Position numbers and translations under genes: made by a program
Notes under the pieces: generated by a model
Told to the model about the DNA's origin: nothing
Database searches by the model: none
Seen by the model: the letters and a program-made list of their open reading frames with translations, nothing else
Shown: piece after piece, positions 34,978 through 47,203 of the stretch
How the letters are laid out: every line of letters begins with the position of its first letter
Numbering within the stretch: the stretch's first letter is position 1
Source of the DNA: Ceratodon purpureus
Lineage: Eukaryota; Streptophyta; Bryopsida; Pseudoditrichales; Ditrichaceae
DNA length: 64,000 nucleotides
Direction: 5' to 3'
Assembly (NCBI GenBank): GCA_014871385.1
Contig: CM026426.1
Location: 73,460,303-73,524,302 of the forward strand

Positions 34978-37900
34978 CTATTTCTTTGCCAAAGGGTGAG
35001 TCAAGATTCCACTCTCTAGAACTATCTTGACCTCGTTGAAACTAAAGGTGGGCGCATGGATGAAAAGATCGGCGTCCGGGTCACGATTGCAGACCTTCAA
35101 TAGAATGTAATAAAGGTGCTTGCAATAAGAGAATTGCGTCCGTCCTCTGAACTTCGTCATGGTCTTTCTGAATGCAGGGCAAGTGCAAGCTGGGTAGGAG
35201 CTGATGGTGATGTGGTATTGTGTGATGGCTGGAGCAACGCCGGAATCTAGCCCGATGATGCAACCATGGCCCGGGTGAGGTATCATAGTGACAGAGCGCA
35301 AGCGAGCTTTGAGTGAGTCGGATGAGCCCATTGAGAGTCGCTGCGCCGGATTTGGACGAGTGGCAGTGCGTTTCACCATCTTGCCGTCTCTCTTACCAGG
35401 GTAGCGGTCAGCTTCTGCAGGAACAAGTACTGATCTCAGATTTGCAGGAGGAGGGGCAGCAGAGAAGAGGCGTCTCGGGGAGACGGGGATCTTCTTTGGG
35501 AGTTGAAACCCTGCCGCTTCGAGTGCTCGAATTTCCGTGAGATTTAGGTTTGTACCTAGCTTGACCGGCCAAACCTCTGGAATCGGAGGCATCTCTTGGT
35601 CCTTAGAGTATTTGGCAACCCACCTGCGTCTCGTACCCTTTACACACCTCTCGATGTCGTCGGAGCTGAAAAAGAACTCTGTCTTCTCAGCTATGTTTCT
35701 GCGAAAGTTAGTCCAGACTCCGGTGTAGGTAGGTGCTGCAGTTGAATTAGCACCCCTTACAATCCTCTCGGTACACTTCTTCTTCGTAACTGCTCTCTGT
35801 GCCCAGCAACACTTGGCGGAAGTCTTGAGCAGTCTTGAAATGTGCCACTCCTTGACATTTACCCTGGTTTCTTCAACTGCATTGACATGACGAACCCCCT
35901 TCTCGTTCACAGGTGATGATGGGGTATCCTCGGATGATGCTGCCGTAGGTTGAACTTCAACTACCTCTGTCTCATCTTCGATGTCATCTTCAACTATGAC
36001 AGGCATTGTCATAGTGCGAGCCCTGACAGAACGTCCTGAACCTTTAGGATGAGAATAGTTTACCTTGTCCGGACGATGTGATTCTTCTTCTGCTCCAATA
36101 GGAAGGTCTGCCTTCCGCTTGATAGACCCAAACACTTCTTCTCCTGGCATGTGAGGCAGTCTTGTGCAGAACTCATGTGCACCGGGCATCTCCAACATCG
36201 CATCCTCTAGCAGTATGGGGTTTCCTGTCTTTTTTGCCCTGCGTTCAGCGTTCCTTAGCTTGAGTTCCTTCTTGGATGGTCCCGTTCCGCCCACGTCACC
36301 TTTCAGGAACTGGTAAAAGTTGACGACCTGTAGAAATGCACGGACGAAGTCGTCCACAGTAGCAACATACAAATCCTGGCCATTGTTCCCTGAAGCTTGG
36401 AGCCATTTGTTGTGGACAGTTTCGGCCAGGTTGCATGAAGGCATCTCTGAGAATTCTTCTTCTGTAAATTTCTGCAAGGGGGGCACACAAAGTTTTAGAA
36501 TTGATAAATAAATCTTGACGAGAGAGCTTAATTTGAAGAAGTAGGCCAATAAGTTACATAGGAATTATCATACCTGAGTCATGAAGCCTCCCCACTGTCG
36601 AATACGGTAATGCCAGAATGCAAGCCAGAGCTCAAGCTTGTTCAGGGCCTTCTCCGACACTATTCCTGCGGATACTCACCAAGCGCGAAGGGCGTTGTAC
36701 AAGGTATCCGCTTCTTCCATACTCTGCGCTTTTCTGTACTAGTGACACATTTTCTTGTGCTGTTCCCACAACTCCTCTGGGATGTGCTTCTCCGTGTGAT
36801 TGACCATGGATTGTGTCCAATGGAACAGGCAAGTTCTCTCTCTGTCCACCATCGGGTCCTCCTTATTGCCATTTCCATACACAACTCGAACTGCGTTCCA
36901 GTTGGCTTGAGCGCTGTCCGCCATGAAGCCCTTAAAGTTTGGCACCTTGACGCCATTCCTTTCCATGACCAGGTTGAGGTTCTGCCAAAATAGAATTTGG
37001 GCTTGGCTATCCTCGGACTGCATGTCACATGTGGCAATCGTCATGACACGACAGTAGGTCGAGTCGTACACGTGGCACGCCATCGTGGTCCAGTACTTTA
37101 CTCTTTTCACATGATCAAACATGACCCATGCGTTCTGCAGATCTTCACCGGGCTGCATTCTTCTCACCAAGTCGACGCCACTTCCAGGTCCAACTTCAGA
37201 CATCTTGAAGAGGAACACCTTGTCAAGATCAGCCCCCTGCCCTGGAAACTTGTTCTCTTGGACATAGGCCCAAAGACTGATACCACGGAGCTTGGTGATG
37301 GCGTCCATGACTCCGTACCTTCTCAGCAGCCTGAATGTCATCACCTTGTTGCGGATATTTGGGGAAGCCATGTCCTTGCACCGGTCAAGTACGGGAACAA
37401 GCTCCTCCATCGTCAGTTTCCTCGGGGGTGCATCTTCTGGCTGAAGAAGATAACTGCCAATCAGGACCTTGCTCGCCTCCAACACGACGGCACTCTTCTT
37501 AGCTCCAGGAGTATTCTCAACTTGTTCCTCGATCAGGTTATTGATCTCTGTCTTAGAGTCCCTATAGTCCCCTACCTTGACTGGGTGATCATGAGTCCCA
37601 ACATGGATACATGCCCTAGTCTGATTTAGTTTGCCATAAACATAATAAATCTTAGCTCCACATGTAGCAATACATGCAGGAGGTTCCTTACATACCTTGC
37701 AGACCAGTGTTGAACTTGTTGGGGGTGGCTGACCCACCAGAAACGCTTGAAGGGTACATCCTTCAAACTCCGTCTCGTTGACCTTGGCGATTCGAGGCTG
37801 ACGGTTCAGAAAGTCACAGTCTTTGTTGTTGCATCGCAGCCAACCAGCGCAGACTGAGTAGCGAAACGAAAGGCCAACGTCGTTAGTGATGTTGGTGGTC

Positions 37901-38734
37901 TTCGTCTTGGTCCAGACATGGCCATCGTAACGCTTGTCCATTCCTTGCATTGCCTTGGCCTGCAACTTCGCAGCTCCTTTAACAATTGGGGGAAGCTCAA
38001 AAACTACAGGACCGTCGAACACTGCAGGCAAGTACTCAACCTTCTCGTGTCTCACTCTTGAATAATCTATTTTTTTGAGAATGTTTTTTCTTTCCAGGTC
38101 TCTCCGCAAGTTTCCTAATAAGCGGAATTACACTAACAGCCTCCTCTTCTACGGATTGGGAGGTACTGGCACATTTGTCTGGAAGTGTAGTTGGCAAGCT
38201 AGATTCTACAGCCTGTCTTGGAACATCAGGTGATGCTTTCAGAGGACTACTCTCCTCGTCTGAGGAAAGGGATATGACAGGCGTCACAGCTGGAGTATCT
38301 AAGCCAGGCTCTACCTTCACCTTGACATCACGAGGGAGAGGAGTCTGAATAGTACAAGTAGATGACCGACGAGGAGTTAGAATCTCAGTGGACGCCTGCA
38401 TCTGGGACTCTGTGAGACCATAAACTCTGTACCTACCAGGATAAAGGTTCCAGAACCTGTTATCATCATCATCTTTCTCAGAAACCTGATCTTGGGTATG
38501 TGTGATCACATGAGTGATCTCAATTGTCTCATTGTCATAAATCTCTTCCTCTACACTAATTGTTTCCTCTCTGAAGTGAAATCTGAGGCTAAGGCGTTGT
38601 GCCGTCACAAATGCCAAGCCATCCTCATCTACACGTACTGTAAGTGGAATTCCAACACCATGTGCCCTGAGCACGGCCATGCCTAACACTCTGTCTGCAG
38701 GGAGATGAGCCATCGCAGGGAGGGAGGAAAGCAC
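34978..38734 (-). CDS. MULE transposase with N-terminal zinc finger and SWIM finger
   Basis: Cut-and-paste transposase of the giant element. N-terminal acidic Ser/Pro-rich region (38734-38036); then NILKKIDYSRVRHEKVEYLP; a Cys/His region ending RACIHVGTHDHPVK, like WRKY-GCM1/FLYWCH fingers; the MULE core with WVMFDHVKRVKYWTTMACHV, FKGFMADSAQANWNAV and CLFHWTQSM; an intron 36472-36573; and a C-terminal SWIM finger (CTCPAF then YCKHLYYILL). Damage: the N-terminal frame and the core frame differ by one base at a run of six T (38084-38089, plus strand), and two in-frame stops occur (TAG, plus 36739-36741; TGA, plus 36676-36678) while sequence beyond them still reads as transposase. I judge it recently inactivated. 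The remnant at 18463 is a relative. Confidence 0.85.
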
Positions 38735-39229
38735 TTGAGTAAAGAATTCAAAACTCTAGAATGAGAGGAATGTTGCTTCGATTGTCATCAATTTATGCAA
38801 TAGTGTAACTGTCAGGACCCACCTAATTTTCAAAAAATACATCAATGGACGAATGTAGTTCGTTAGGTTATCTGGCATGAAAATTTATTTTTATCATGTA
38901 GCCGCCCATTCTAATCGGGACATCATGCTAAGAAGTCTACTTGCTCACCAAATTCTCTATGATTAGGATTAGCCGTCTTTCCAAGCGGAAAGTAGACGAA
39001 TGTTCTGAATATAGAATGAATCATGAATTCTAACTATTTAGTGGTTTATTTCTAGGCCTAAGCTATTTAATATAGATCTAGTAGGCATTTAGGTTTCGGG
39101 TGCGAAGCATTTTGGGTTTATATACCTTTGGCAGGTTCCACTGTAAGTCTTTAGAGCTGAGGAGTGAGGGCTGGTACTGGGTCTGCGTTTACGTACTGGG
39201 TCGCAATCTGGTTTTGGTTTCTGAGTGTC
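38735..39229. promoter_or_regulatory. shared upstream region of two head-to-head genes
   Basis: About 0.5 kb separates the start of the transposase (minus, at or just below 38734) from the first ATG of the ParB-methyltransferase gene (plus, 39230; in-frame upstream Met at 39164). TATTTAATATAG near 39063 and TTTATATACC near 39117 are candidate TATA words for the plus gene. The arrangement suggests a bidirectional promoter, by inference. Confidence 0.45.
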
Positions 39230-42200
39230 ATGCAGGCAGAGGCCAAGAAGAAGAGAAAGAGAAGGACTACGCATTATAGTAACCGGAAGGCACTAGTTAG
39301 TAGTAGAATGGCAAAGGTTAAGAAACTTAATCAGAGGTTTGAAAAGAGTGGAATAACTAGAGTATTGGAGTTTCAAGAGACGCGAGGTGTAGATAGAGAA
39401 GAACCTAAGGAGAACACAAAGCAGTACGAGCGTCGTGGGAGGAACGCGAGGATTGTGATGTCTGAGAAAAGTGTCACAAACGAAACAGAGGTGAGCTTTA
39501 TTTAACATCTTTTCATTCTGCAAAGATCGAAATTGTTCTGGATAATTCTCTTTAAAGTGTTGTTTGGATATTTCGTTATGATATGTTCATTCTGATTGAA
39601 AATGGAAGCCATTGCAATTTGATCATACCAGGAGTCTAGGTAATCGTCGACTGTGTCACAATCATTAGTATGACGGCGCCCGCATTTTTATTGGAGGCAA
39701 GTCACATCAAGCATTACAAACTTATTATAACAATTCATTCACATAAAGGATTATGATTGGAGACTTCGTATGGTGATTCCCTAGTTAGACAGTGACAAGT
39801 TAGTGGAAATGGTTAGACTAGGTCGGCTAAAGTTACTTGGGCACATTATTCTATCCTTTATAGCTCATTTTAATAGTTTTCATCCAAGCTTCTTTGATAC
39901 GAGACATTCAGTACTTCTGAATATTTAAAGTCGAGCCTCGGTTGTCACATCTTCGCCATAGCTTCTTGTTCTTTATCTAATATTCGAGTTGCTGAAATGG
40001 TATGCTTTGAGTCCCCTTCTCCCAAAGTTTCGCTTAAGGGTTTAGGTCGTATGCTACCTCAGTAGTTTCTGAACAGCACTCTTGTGTCTGCAGGTGCGAA
40101 ATCGCATCTCACCCACCAATTCTGGATCCATGGAGGTGAACAAGGGCCAGCGTTCGGGAAGCGCAATGCACGCCGGTGAGGCCCAGGGCGAGGCATTGCA
40201 GATTGCTGGGGCTGAGGATGACACATGGGGCGGAGCGGAGGACGCAGCCACGCAAGGAGGCGATGGGGAGGATAATTTAGGTGATGCTGAGGACGACGGA
40301 ACCGACATCCGAATGACACAGCAGGACACTAGTGGTAAGTTTAATCAATATTTTTCGATTACTTTGGTTGCTCTCTGATGCAATGCTTAGGCGATGCCGG
40401 CGCCGGCATCGAGTTTAAGGTCGCTGTCTCTTAACGGAATTCCTAGGTCAGTTTCGGGTGGGGGTGAGTTCTATTAAATCTCTGGTATGATAGTTGGCTT
40501 CGAGAGGGTAGATACAGTCTAGAGGTTACGTGTCTTTATGGGATGATGCCTGGTATGCTTGGTATGCTTGGTCTGGAGTTAGCCATTAGCTTGAGTGAGT
40601 GCATCCGCAATGACTTGTTGGCATTCTAAGTGTCGAATCTACTTCTCGCAAAAAACTGTCCGAACCAATGCCGCTGCCGGCATCACTTAAAGCGTGCTAT
40701 TTTTCTTGAGTCCAGGGTCTTGAGATTGCCGAATTTAGTCTTGTTAATTAACCGAAATGTTATCATTCTTGCGTAGCCGGTTTTTTCATATGAGATATGT
40801 TCATATCGAAAGAGTGGACTTGGCCCAATGCCGGCAACGGCATTACCATTTCGTTGAATTCTGGTAACTATATATGCCAGAGTTATTGCCGGCTGCGCCC
40901 AAGATTTCTTTTTGTTTGGTAAAATGGACTTGCTTTAAGCAATGCCGGCAACGGCATCACTTGTAGACTGAAATTTTATTTGAGATAATCTTAACAAATA
41001 TTACCTTCTAAAACCGAACTGTCCTGGGAAACTCTTATAATGCATTTCTAAATTCTAAGTCTGAACCTTTGCTGTTGACGGCATCTCTCAGATGGCCTTG
41101 TTTTTATTTTTCAAAGAAGTCATTTTATTAATGTTCCAAGTATTGCCGGTAACGGCATGTACATTTTCGTATGCCTTTGAATATCTTAGAAGCACAGTTT
41201 TATTCAATGCGGTGAGCACAATTAACAGAAATTACTAAGTAATATGTCGAATAAATAGAGAAAAACCGTTGCCTGTGCCGGCAAGGCTCATTTTGATGTC
41301 AGATTGGCCCCTTATGCTAACTTCCGGCTTCGGATCGCCTCCTTAAGGGCCTGCCTGCACCGGCAGGGGCATCAAGATGGATATTGTATAAGTTTTTCTT
41401 GAGATTTTAATTCAACATAGGTGTCGATCAACAGTATTGCCGGTAACGGCGTTGGTCTTTCAGAATGATTTGACTGTGAGTAAGCTGATGTAGACGGCTC
41501 TGCCGGTGCCGGCATCGAATATCCACTGTCTTATTTAAGATTATTTGTTATGCTGACGATGATGCCGGCAACGGCAGCAGCAATGAGGTGTTTTTATTCT
41601 AGTGTATATTCGAAGCTTCCTAGTGTAAGTTGCTCCTCGGTACCATAGACTGAAATGGAAAATGCGAATGGATTTAAGTTCTTACTTCCAACTGTGCCTT
41701 TGCAAAATCCTCATTCAGTTTTGGTTGACCTGTTCGCATTACTATGAATGCTTATATAAAATGCTTGTTACTCACGATATTTTGTGATGCCGGTGACGGC
41801 AATGGTTAATTCATTGATTTTTGAGAACCGAAATGTGAATTTTACTTGGCACATTAAAGTCTTTCTAATAGGCTGAATTTTTGGATCACCAATTTTTTTG
41901 CAGAGCCAGACCCGATTCAGCTCACCCGGAGTGAAGTTAATTCCAAACTTCATGATCTTGTTGGTGCTGCAACTGGCAATACGGCTTCTCGTTTGGACGC
42001 CCTGAAGTGGGAGCCAAAGTCCAAGAGTAGACTTAGAATTCCCCTTTGCAGGATGATTTCGCTCCCCGTTGTTCGACTGTACCTCAAGAGTGATGTCTCT
42101 CACCTAGCTTCATATTTTATCGCCAGTGGGTATATGGAGGGGAACGGATTCTTCTATGTGTCTGTTGTGGATAACAACGGACACTCAACTGAGATTACCA

Positions 42201-45200
42201 GAGAGATAGCAGAATCGTGGAGTCCAGAGTGGCGGCAGGTGAACGACGAATTTGAGAGAATGCTTCAAGCAGACGAAGACTTGTGTGTTTTTTCCAATTT
42301 GATGTTTATGGTTTGGGACGGCAATCACCGATTGCAGGCTTGGATGCCACTAATCAACGAGTACCATAAGGGTGATATATCATGGCATTATGCCGTGGAT
42401 AGTATCATCCTGGATCCTAAGGGTGATGTACCAGCGGTTGTAGCGGTACTTCATGACGTAAACTGGTAATATCTTCAACCACTTAAATAATGAGTTGGTT
42501 ATTGCTTGATAGTGATTTAGAATTGTTGATTGCTTTCGAAATCTTGCTGTTATTAATAACCAAGGCCTTACTGTGAACAGGGGAAATCAAAAATCGCATG
42601 TCAAGGCAAACATAGTTCACAAACTATACCGAATTCAGTGCATAGCGCCCCAACCAATATCCTACTTCGAGGGACTTGTCTCCAGCGCTGCTCTAGAAGC
42701 TGCTAAGATTAAGCAGGCAGGAAGGACGCGGACATGGTATACCTTGACTCTGGAATCTCTGAACTCAGTTCTCAATCAGGTAAGATTTCTTTTCTGATTT
42801 GATTTCATATAATCGATATTTCGTAACAGATAGAGAGACTAACATAGTTGGTTTTGAACTCGACTTTTGTAGCAAGAGCTCGCTGAGGCCGCAGCTATGG
42901 CTGAGCGAAAGTTCTATGAGAAATACCCTGAAGAACGACAGTGGACAAACAAGTCAGTTGATGACTGGGTCAACCAGGCCGTGAAGAAGGTGGAGAACGG
43001 TCAGCAGTCGGACTTAAGAAAATTATTGCCAATTGCGGACCCTGAGCTCGGGCCCGAATTTCTTCAGGAAATAAAGTTCCATTATGAGAAGTATGATGAC
43101 AACGCTGAGATGCTTAAAGAGAAGCTCTGGATGTTTGCAACATCTGCTATGCCGAATAAAATGAAGATCAAATGGCTTCAAAGGTGGAATTCCTCGTATG
43201 CCATTAGGGAGTCGCACAAGTTCCCGAAGAAGAATTTCTCTGACGTAGTCTTTGGGGTTTGGCTACAGAAAGCTAGATGGTGGGCACAGGTATGCTAATT
43301 GAGTTTTCCATTGTATTTGATTTCGGGTTTAGAGATGAGGGTTTTGAGTTTTCCATTATATTTGATTTCGGAATTCGAAACCACCATGACGTTTTGCATC
43401 AAGCTCATCCTTGTGTACGTGGGCAACCTCGTGGAGGCCTTTGTGGGATGGTGGCGGTTACTCCTGATGCAATGCCGTTGCCGGCAGGGTACAAGAACGA
43501 TATCCGTCCAAGGTACCGGATACGGATGAGGGTACCGGTACGGAACTTAGAAGGGTATAGATAGGTGGTCAAAGGGTGTTGCCGGTGTCCATAGGGGTGT
43601 TGCCGGTGCCGGCATTGCCCCGTAGAGCTGCGACGGGTGCTTGGGGAACGGGGTCTGGGGAAGTTGGTGGACGGGATGGGGTCCCTTGATGCGCTGCCGT
43701 TGCCGGCAGTGCTTCAGAAGGCACCGACAGGGCATGGAGAACCGTGTTAGGGGCAGGGGTGAGGGACGATCTGAATGGTGAGGTGGGGTGGGGTGGGGTT
43801 GGGTGATGTCTCTCTTCCTTTATTATTTGACTGCTGCTGCTGAGCCATGGTGGGGTGAGGTGGGGCTTTATATGGTATATTTCCTTGGCCTTCGGATGGA
43901 AGGGATCCCCACAGTAGGATTGTCTCTGATTGAGATGCATGTGACTGATTAAGGTGGATATTGTGTATAATGCCCAATTCCTTCCTCCTTTTCTCATTTT
44001 TTTATTATCATTTCTTTACCAGACAGTTGTATACATTCGTAAATCATGGGTTGGGAGGAATGAGATGCTCAGTTCGTTCTTCTAATTTGGTTGTAATTTG
44101 ATTATCCTAATTTCAAATATACTATTTGTCCTAATTTCGGAAACAGATGGAAGATTATCCCAGTGTAGGAGTTACGTCAGAATGAACAGCTCTAAACTAG
44201 CTTACATAATGATATTGAGTTTTTATTCTTCTTATCAGTGAGTACTGTTTGAGTATTTTGATGTTGTTGTATTGGAGACTCTGGTACTCGGGATTGATAT
44301 ATAGATTTGTGGAAATAGATGTGGAGTGAATTCTGGAAGGATTGGCAATCAGATGAAGTTACCGGCTTGATCTGCGAGTATGGGTGGTTTTAAAGGGTGC
44401 TGAGGTGATATTATTTAACGTTATTAATTTATTTCATATTGATTGCATTACAGTTGGCTGTCGAAGCCGAGGAGCACTTCAAAAACGTTATTGACGACAT
44501 GGGGGTTCAGATTCAATACAACCCGGATGGGCAGGACCCAGTGGAGAAAATCTTTGATTACGTAGATTCAATGCGATGCAACCTATGGGAAACTGCCTTC
44601 TTCCGCGAATTTAAGGGCCAGGATCCAGTGCACAAAAATAAACCTGCGAAAAATCAGCCCAACTTCTATCCTGCACTTCGAAGGGTCATCTACAGGTATT
44701 TTAAATACATCCTTTTTCCAAGGAAGGCAATATCCAAGGTGCCGGCATTCTTCCCAAATTATCTGGATATAAATGGGACTGAATGCATGTATACTCCAGC
44801 CATCTTGAAGGCATGGGACGCATGCCATTATGAGCGATGTGGTTGGTATCTGGACTGCCCACCTGCGAAACCGCCATCGTTTGACATAGCTCTCAGAGAC
44901 TCCTTGCAGCCAGCGCTGTCCTCGCTTCCGGCCTCTACACCAACGCGACGTTCAGCAGGTTCTCCTCAAGAATCAACACCAAAGGGCAAAGCCACGGCAA
45001 AACCGGTAACGTCACGTGCAGGAAAGCGCAAAGCACCGGAAGTAGGCGTCGATGAAGATGACGAAGACATCCCAGCCCTGAATGTTGCTAACGCGAAGGT
45101 AGGCGAGGCAGGTGCAAGAACAGGAACGAACACTGCCATCACGGTCAACCAGGAACCGCAACCAAAGAAGCGGGGGGGTCAAGCTCCGCGAGCGGAGGGG

Positions 45201-47203
45201 GCAGCAAAACCTCATGCAGTGGCAGAGACCGACAGTCGCGTAATGGATTTTACTCCACCTTCAGTTAAGTCAATGTCACAAGCTCAAGGTGGCTCCACTT
45301 CGACTGCATCCTCTGAAGTACTTATCCTAAACGATTCCGTGCATGGAATGCTAGCCTATAAAGCCAAGCATGGAAAGTTTCCACCAGCATTCGAAGAAAT
45401 GAATGCTTTCCTTACCAAGGCAAGTAAATAATGTCGTACCTACTTTTCTGAAACTCAATTCTGCTTTTAAATTTCTTTTCTTATTTATTCCTTCCTTAAC
45501 ACTTCTAACACCTTATTTGTAAATGGACTTAACGCCCTGAGCGGAGGTGCCATTGAGTACATCAATACTTCTTTTTAATTGCCCTTGTAGTTTTATCCTC
45601 CCTCGGCCCAAGTTATTAGAGGTCCAGCTTCTTCTTGGCACTGCCGACAACGGCATACCTTCAGTTAGTACAAAAATATTAAATCTACCTCACCCACTCA
45701 GTAACTCACCTTATCGGCTTGTCAAGTGTATCAGGGTCTGCCTAATATCAGTCCCATTTTCTCTTAATTTTTGCTCTCTCCAATTCAGTATTTCGTACTT
45801 GTTTTTGATGTAGTTTGGATTTGTTTATTTGAGTACTGCCGGCAATATCTGAGGCACATGAGATTCTATTGTCGCCTCTTCCAGATTCTTACAAGCCGTG
45901 TTTTATGTTTTTTAGGTTGCCGGCGGAAAAGAGTTTTACTTTCTGGGACGACTCCTACTGAAACCAGCTGCGGACCTTATCATTGTTGAGTTTCCAGATG
46001 GACTACCTGTTCCTGGACTTTCCAGTGACCCTCCGACAGTGCCAAGTTGGAATAGGAGTGTAAAGGATTTCCTCAAATTTATAATTGGATTTTGTGGGGG
46101 TTACTTGCACGACGATGGAGCTCTTCTAATTTTTTATCCAGAGAACTCTCAGATAAGGAGGGAGATCGAGTCATACCTTAAGAACAACGATCTCAAGGTC
46201 AAGGACGAGTGGACAATTATCAATTCGATGCACCTTACTCATCCCACCAACCCGTCCAAATATGTAAGCAAAAGTCCTGAACTTCTTGGTTATATTGTTT
46301 TTTTCTGGTTAATGTTCTTACTAAACTACCCTTGAATTGCAGACCCTGAAGTTTCGAGCTATTCTGATGGTCCGAACCATTGCAGTATCATTGAGACAGC
46401 CTAAGGAGTTAGTCATTAAGACTAATCCACGCTTCGGAAAGGTGAAACTCGAAAAGGATGACTGCATTAACAATGTCGTCACCGAGGATTCGGCTCTGAA
46501 GGTCCTGAAGGATGGGACACTTTGGAGAGGTCCAAAGGAGAAGGCAGTATCCTTCATGGAGTTGCTTATTACGGGCCTCAGCCCAGTCAATGGCATTGTA
46601 ATTGACCTTATCGCTGGAACAGGTATCCTACCGAAACAAAATAATTTTTGAATTTATTATTCTAGTTAGTATTGAATTTGTGTAACTGCTATTTAGCATT
46701 TGTTTGTATTTAACAGGAGCTTCTATTCGAGCCGCAAAGAACACTGGAAGGCACATTCTTGCGCTAGAGGCTGACACAAGCCTCTACAACGAGGTGCTAG
46801 TGCCACTTCTGCCTGCCCCTCCTACACTGACTACAGAGGTTTCCACGCTGGATGACGATGATGAACCCCTACCGGACGTTGATCGCATCAATATTTGTAA
46901 GTAAGTCCTTTATTGTTTGAGTCTAAAATTTGTCTTACGTACACATCCAAATTTTTACCATATGAACTGACTCTACAACTGTATGGCAGTTTAAGCCCGA
47001 GTGGCTCTTGGCTTGGATGGCAGTCACCATCGACTTCAGACCTCGTGCTCCCCTGTTATGCAGAAAGTGCGGCCAGAGAGATGGCCGAGAATTCCTCTCA
47101 AAGCTCTAGCGCCTCATCTTCACCATTTGGTAGATTTGACCCTAGGGCCCGCATTTTTCTAGATTTAAGTGCTTCAGAATGCAAAGACGAGTACAGCCTT
47201 TAA
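39230..47203 (+). CDS. ParB-like / DNA methyltransferase-like fusion, ten exons
   Basis: Exons: 39230-39490, 40094-40334, 41904-42465, 42581-42779, 42873-43289, 44454-45419, 45916-46263, 46343-46622, 46717-46900, 46990-47203; every junction keeps phase, giving about 1,223 aa. Order: basic N-terminus (KKKRKRR, residues 6-12); acidic Gly/Asp region; ParB/Srx-like domain (about 207-355) with LRIPLCRMISLPVVR and DGNHRLQA (306-313); charged middle with a KRKAPE basic patch; a class-beta N6/N4 methyltransferase-like domain (about 883-1120). There the SAM motif reads DLIAGTG (1086-1092) with HILALEAD after it, preceded by RGPKEKAVSFMELL. The catalytic DPPY position reads EFPD (907-910), so activity is doubtful. 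ParB-methyltransferase fusions are known from phages and bacteria. One intron is GC-AG (donor at 45420). Likely nuclear. Confidence 0.8.
40395..45655 (+). repeat. intronic hairpin motif TGCCG-N4-CGGCA, twelve perfect copies
   Basis: Perfect copies start at 40395, 40669, 40829, 40943, 41144, 41501, 41563, 41788 (intron 2), 43473, 43601, 43695 (intron 5) and 45642 (intron 6). Loops are GCGC, CTGC, GCAA, GCAA, GTAA, GTGC, GCAA, GTGA, TTGC, GTGC, TTGC and ACAA; five are GNRA tetraloops. Imperfect copies occur at 41070, 41271, 41352, 41438 and a half copy at 45837. All perfect copies are intronic. In RNA each would fold into a 5-bp GC-rich stem. Confidence 0.8.

Noticed and set aside
38084-38089. 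Programmed frameshifting at the A6 run of the MULE transposase
   Set aside because: The change needed is +1 (or -2), and the A-AAA-AAC heptamer is not in the register used by -1 sites, so a simple indel or assembly error is likelier.
40395-45655. CRISPR array
   Set aside because: Spacing is irregular, the arms are only five bases with variable loops, there are no Cas genes, and the copies lie in introns of a plant-type gene.
46897-47109. Alternative last exon of the ParB-methyltransferase gene reading PEWLLAWMAVTIDFRPRAPL
   Set aside because: Attractive sequence, but neither available donor (after 46896 or 46900) joins it in phase; the donor at 46901 joins the LSPSGSWLGW frame.
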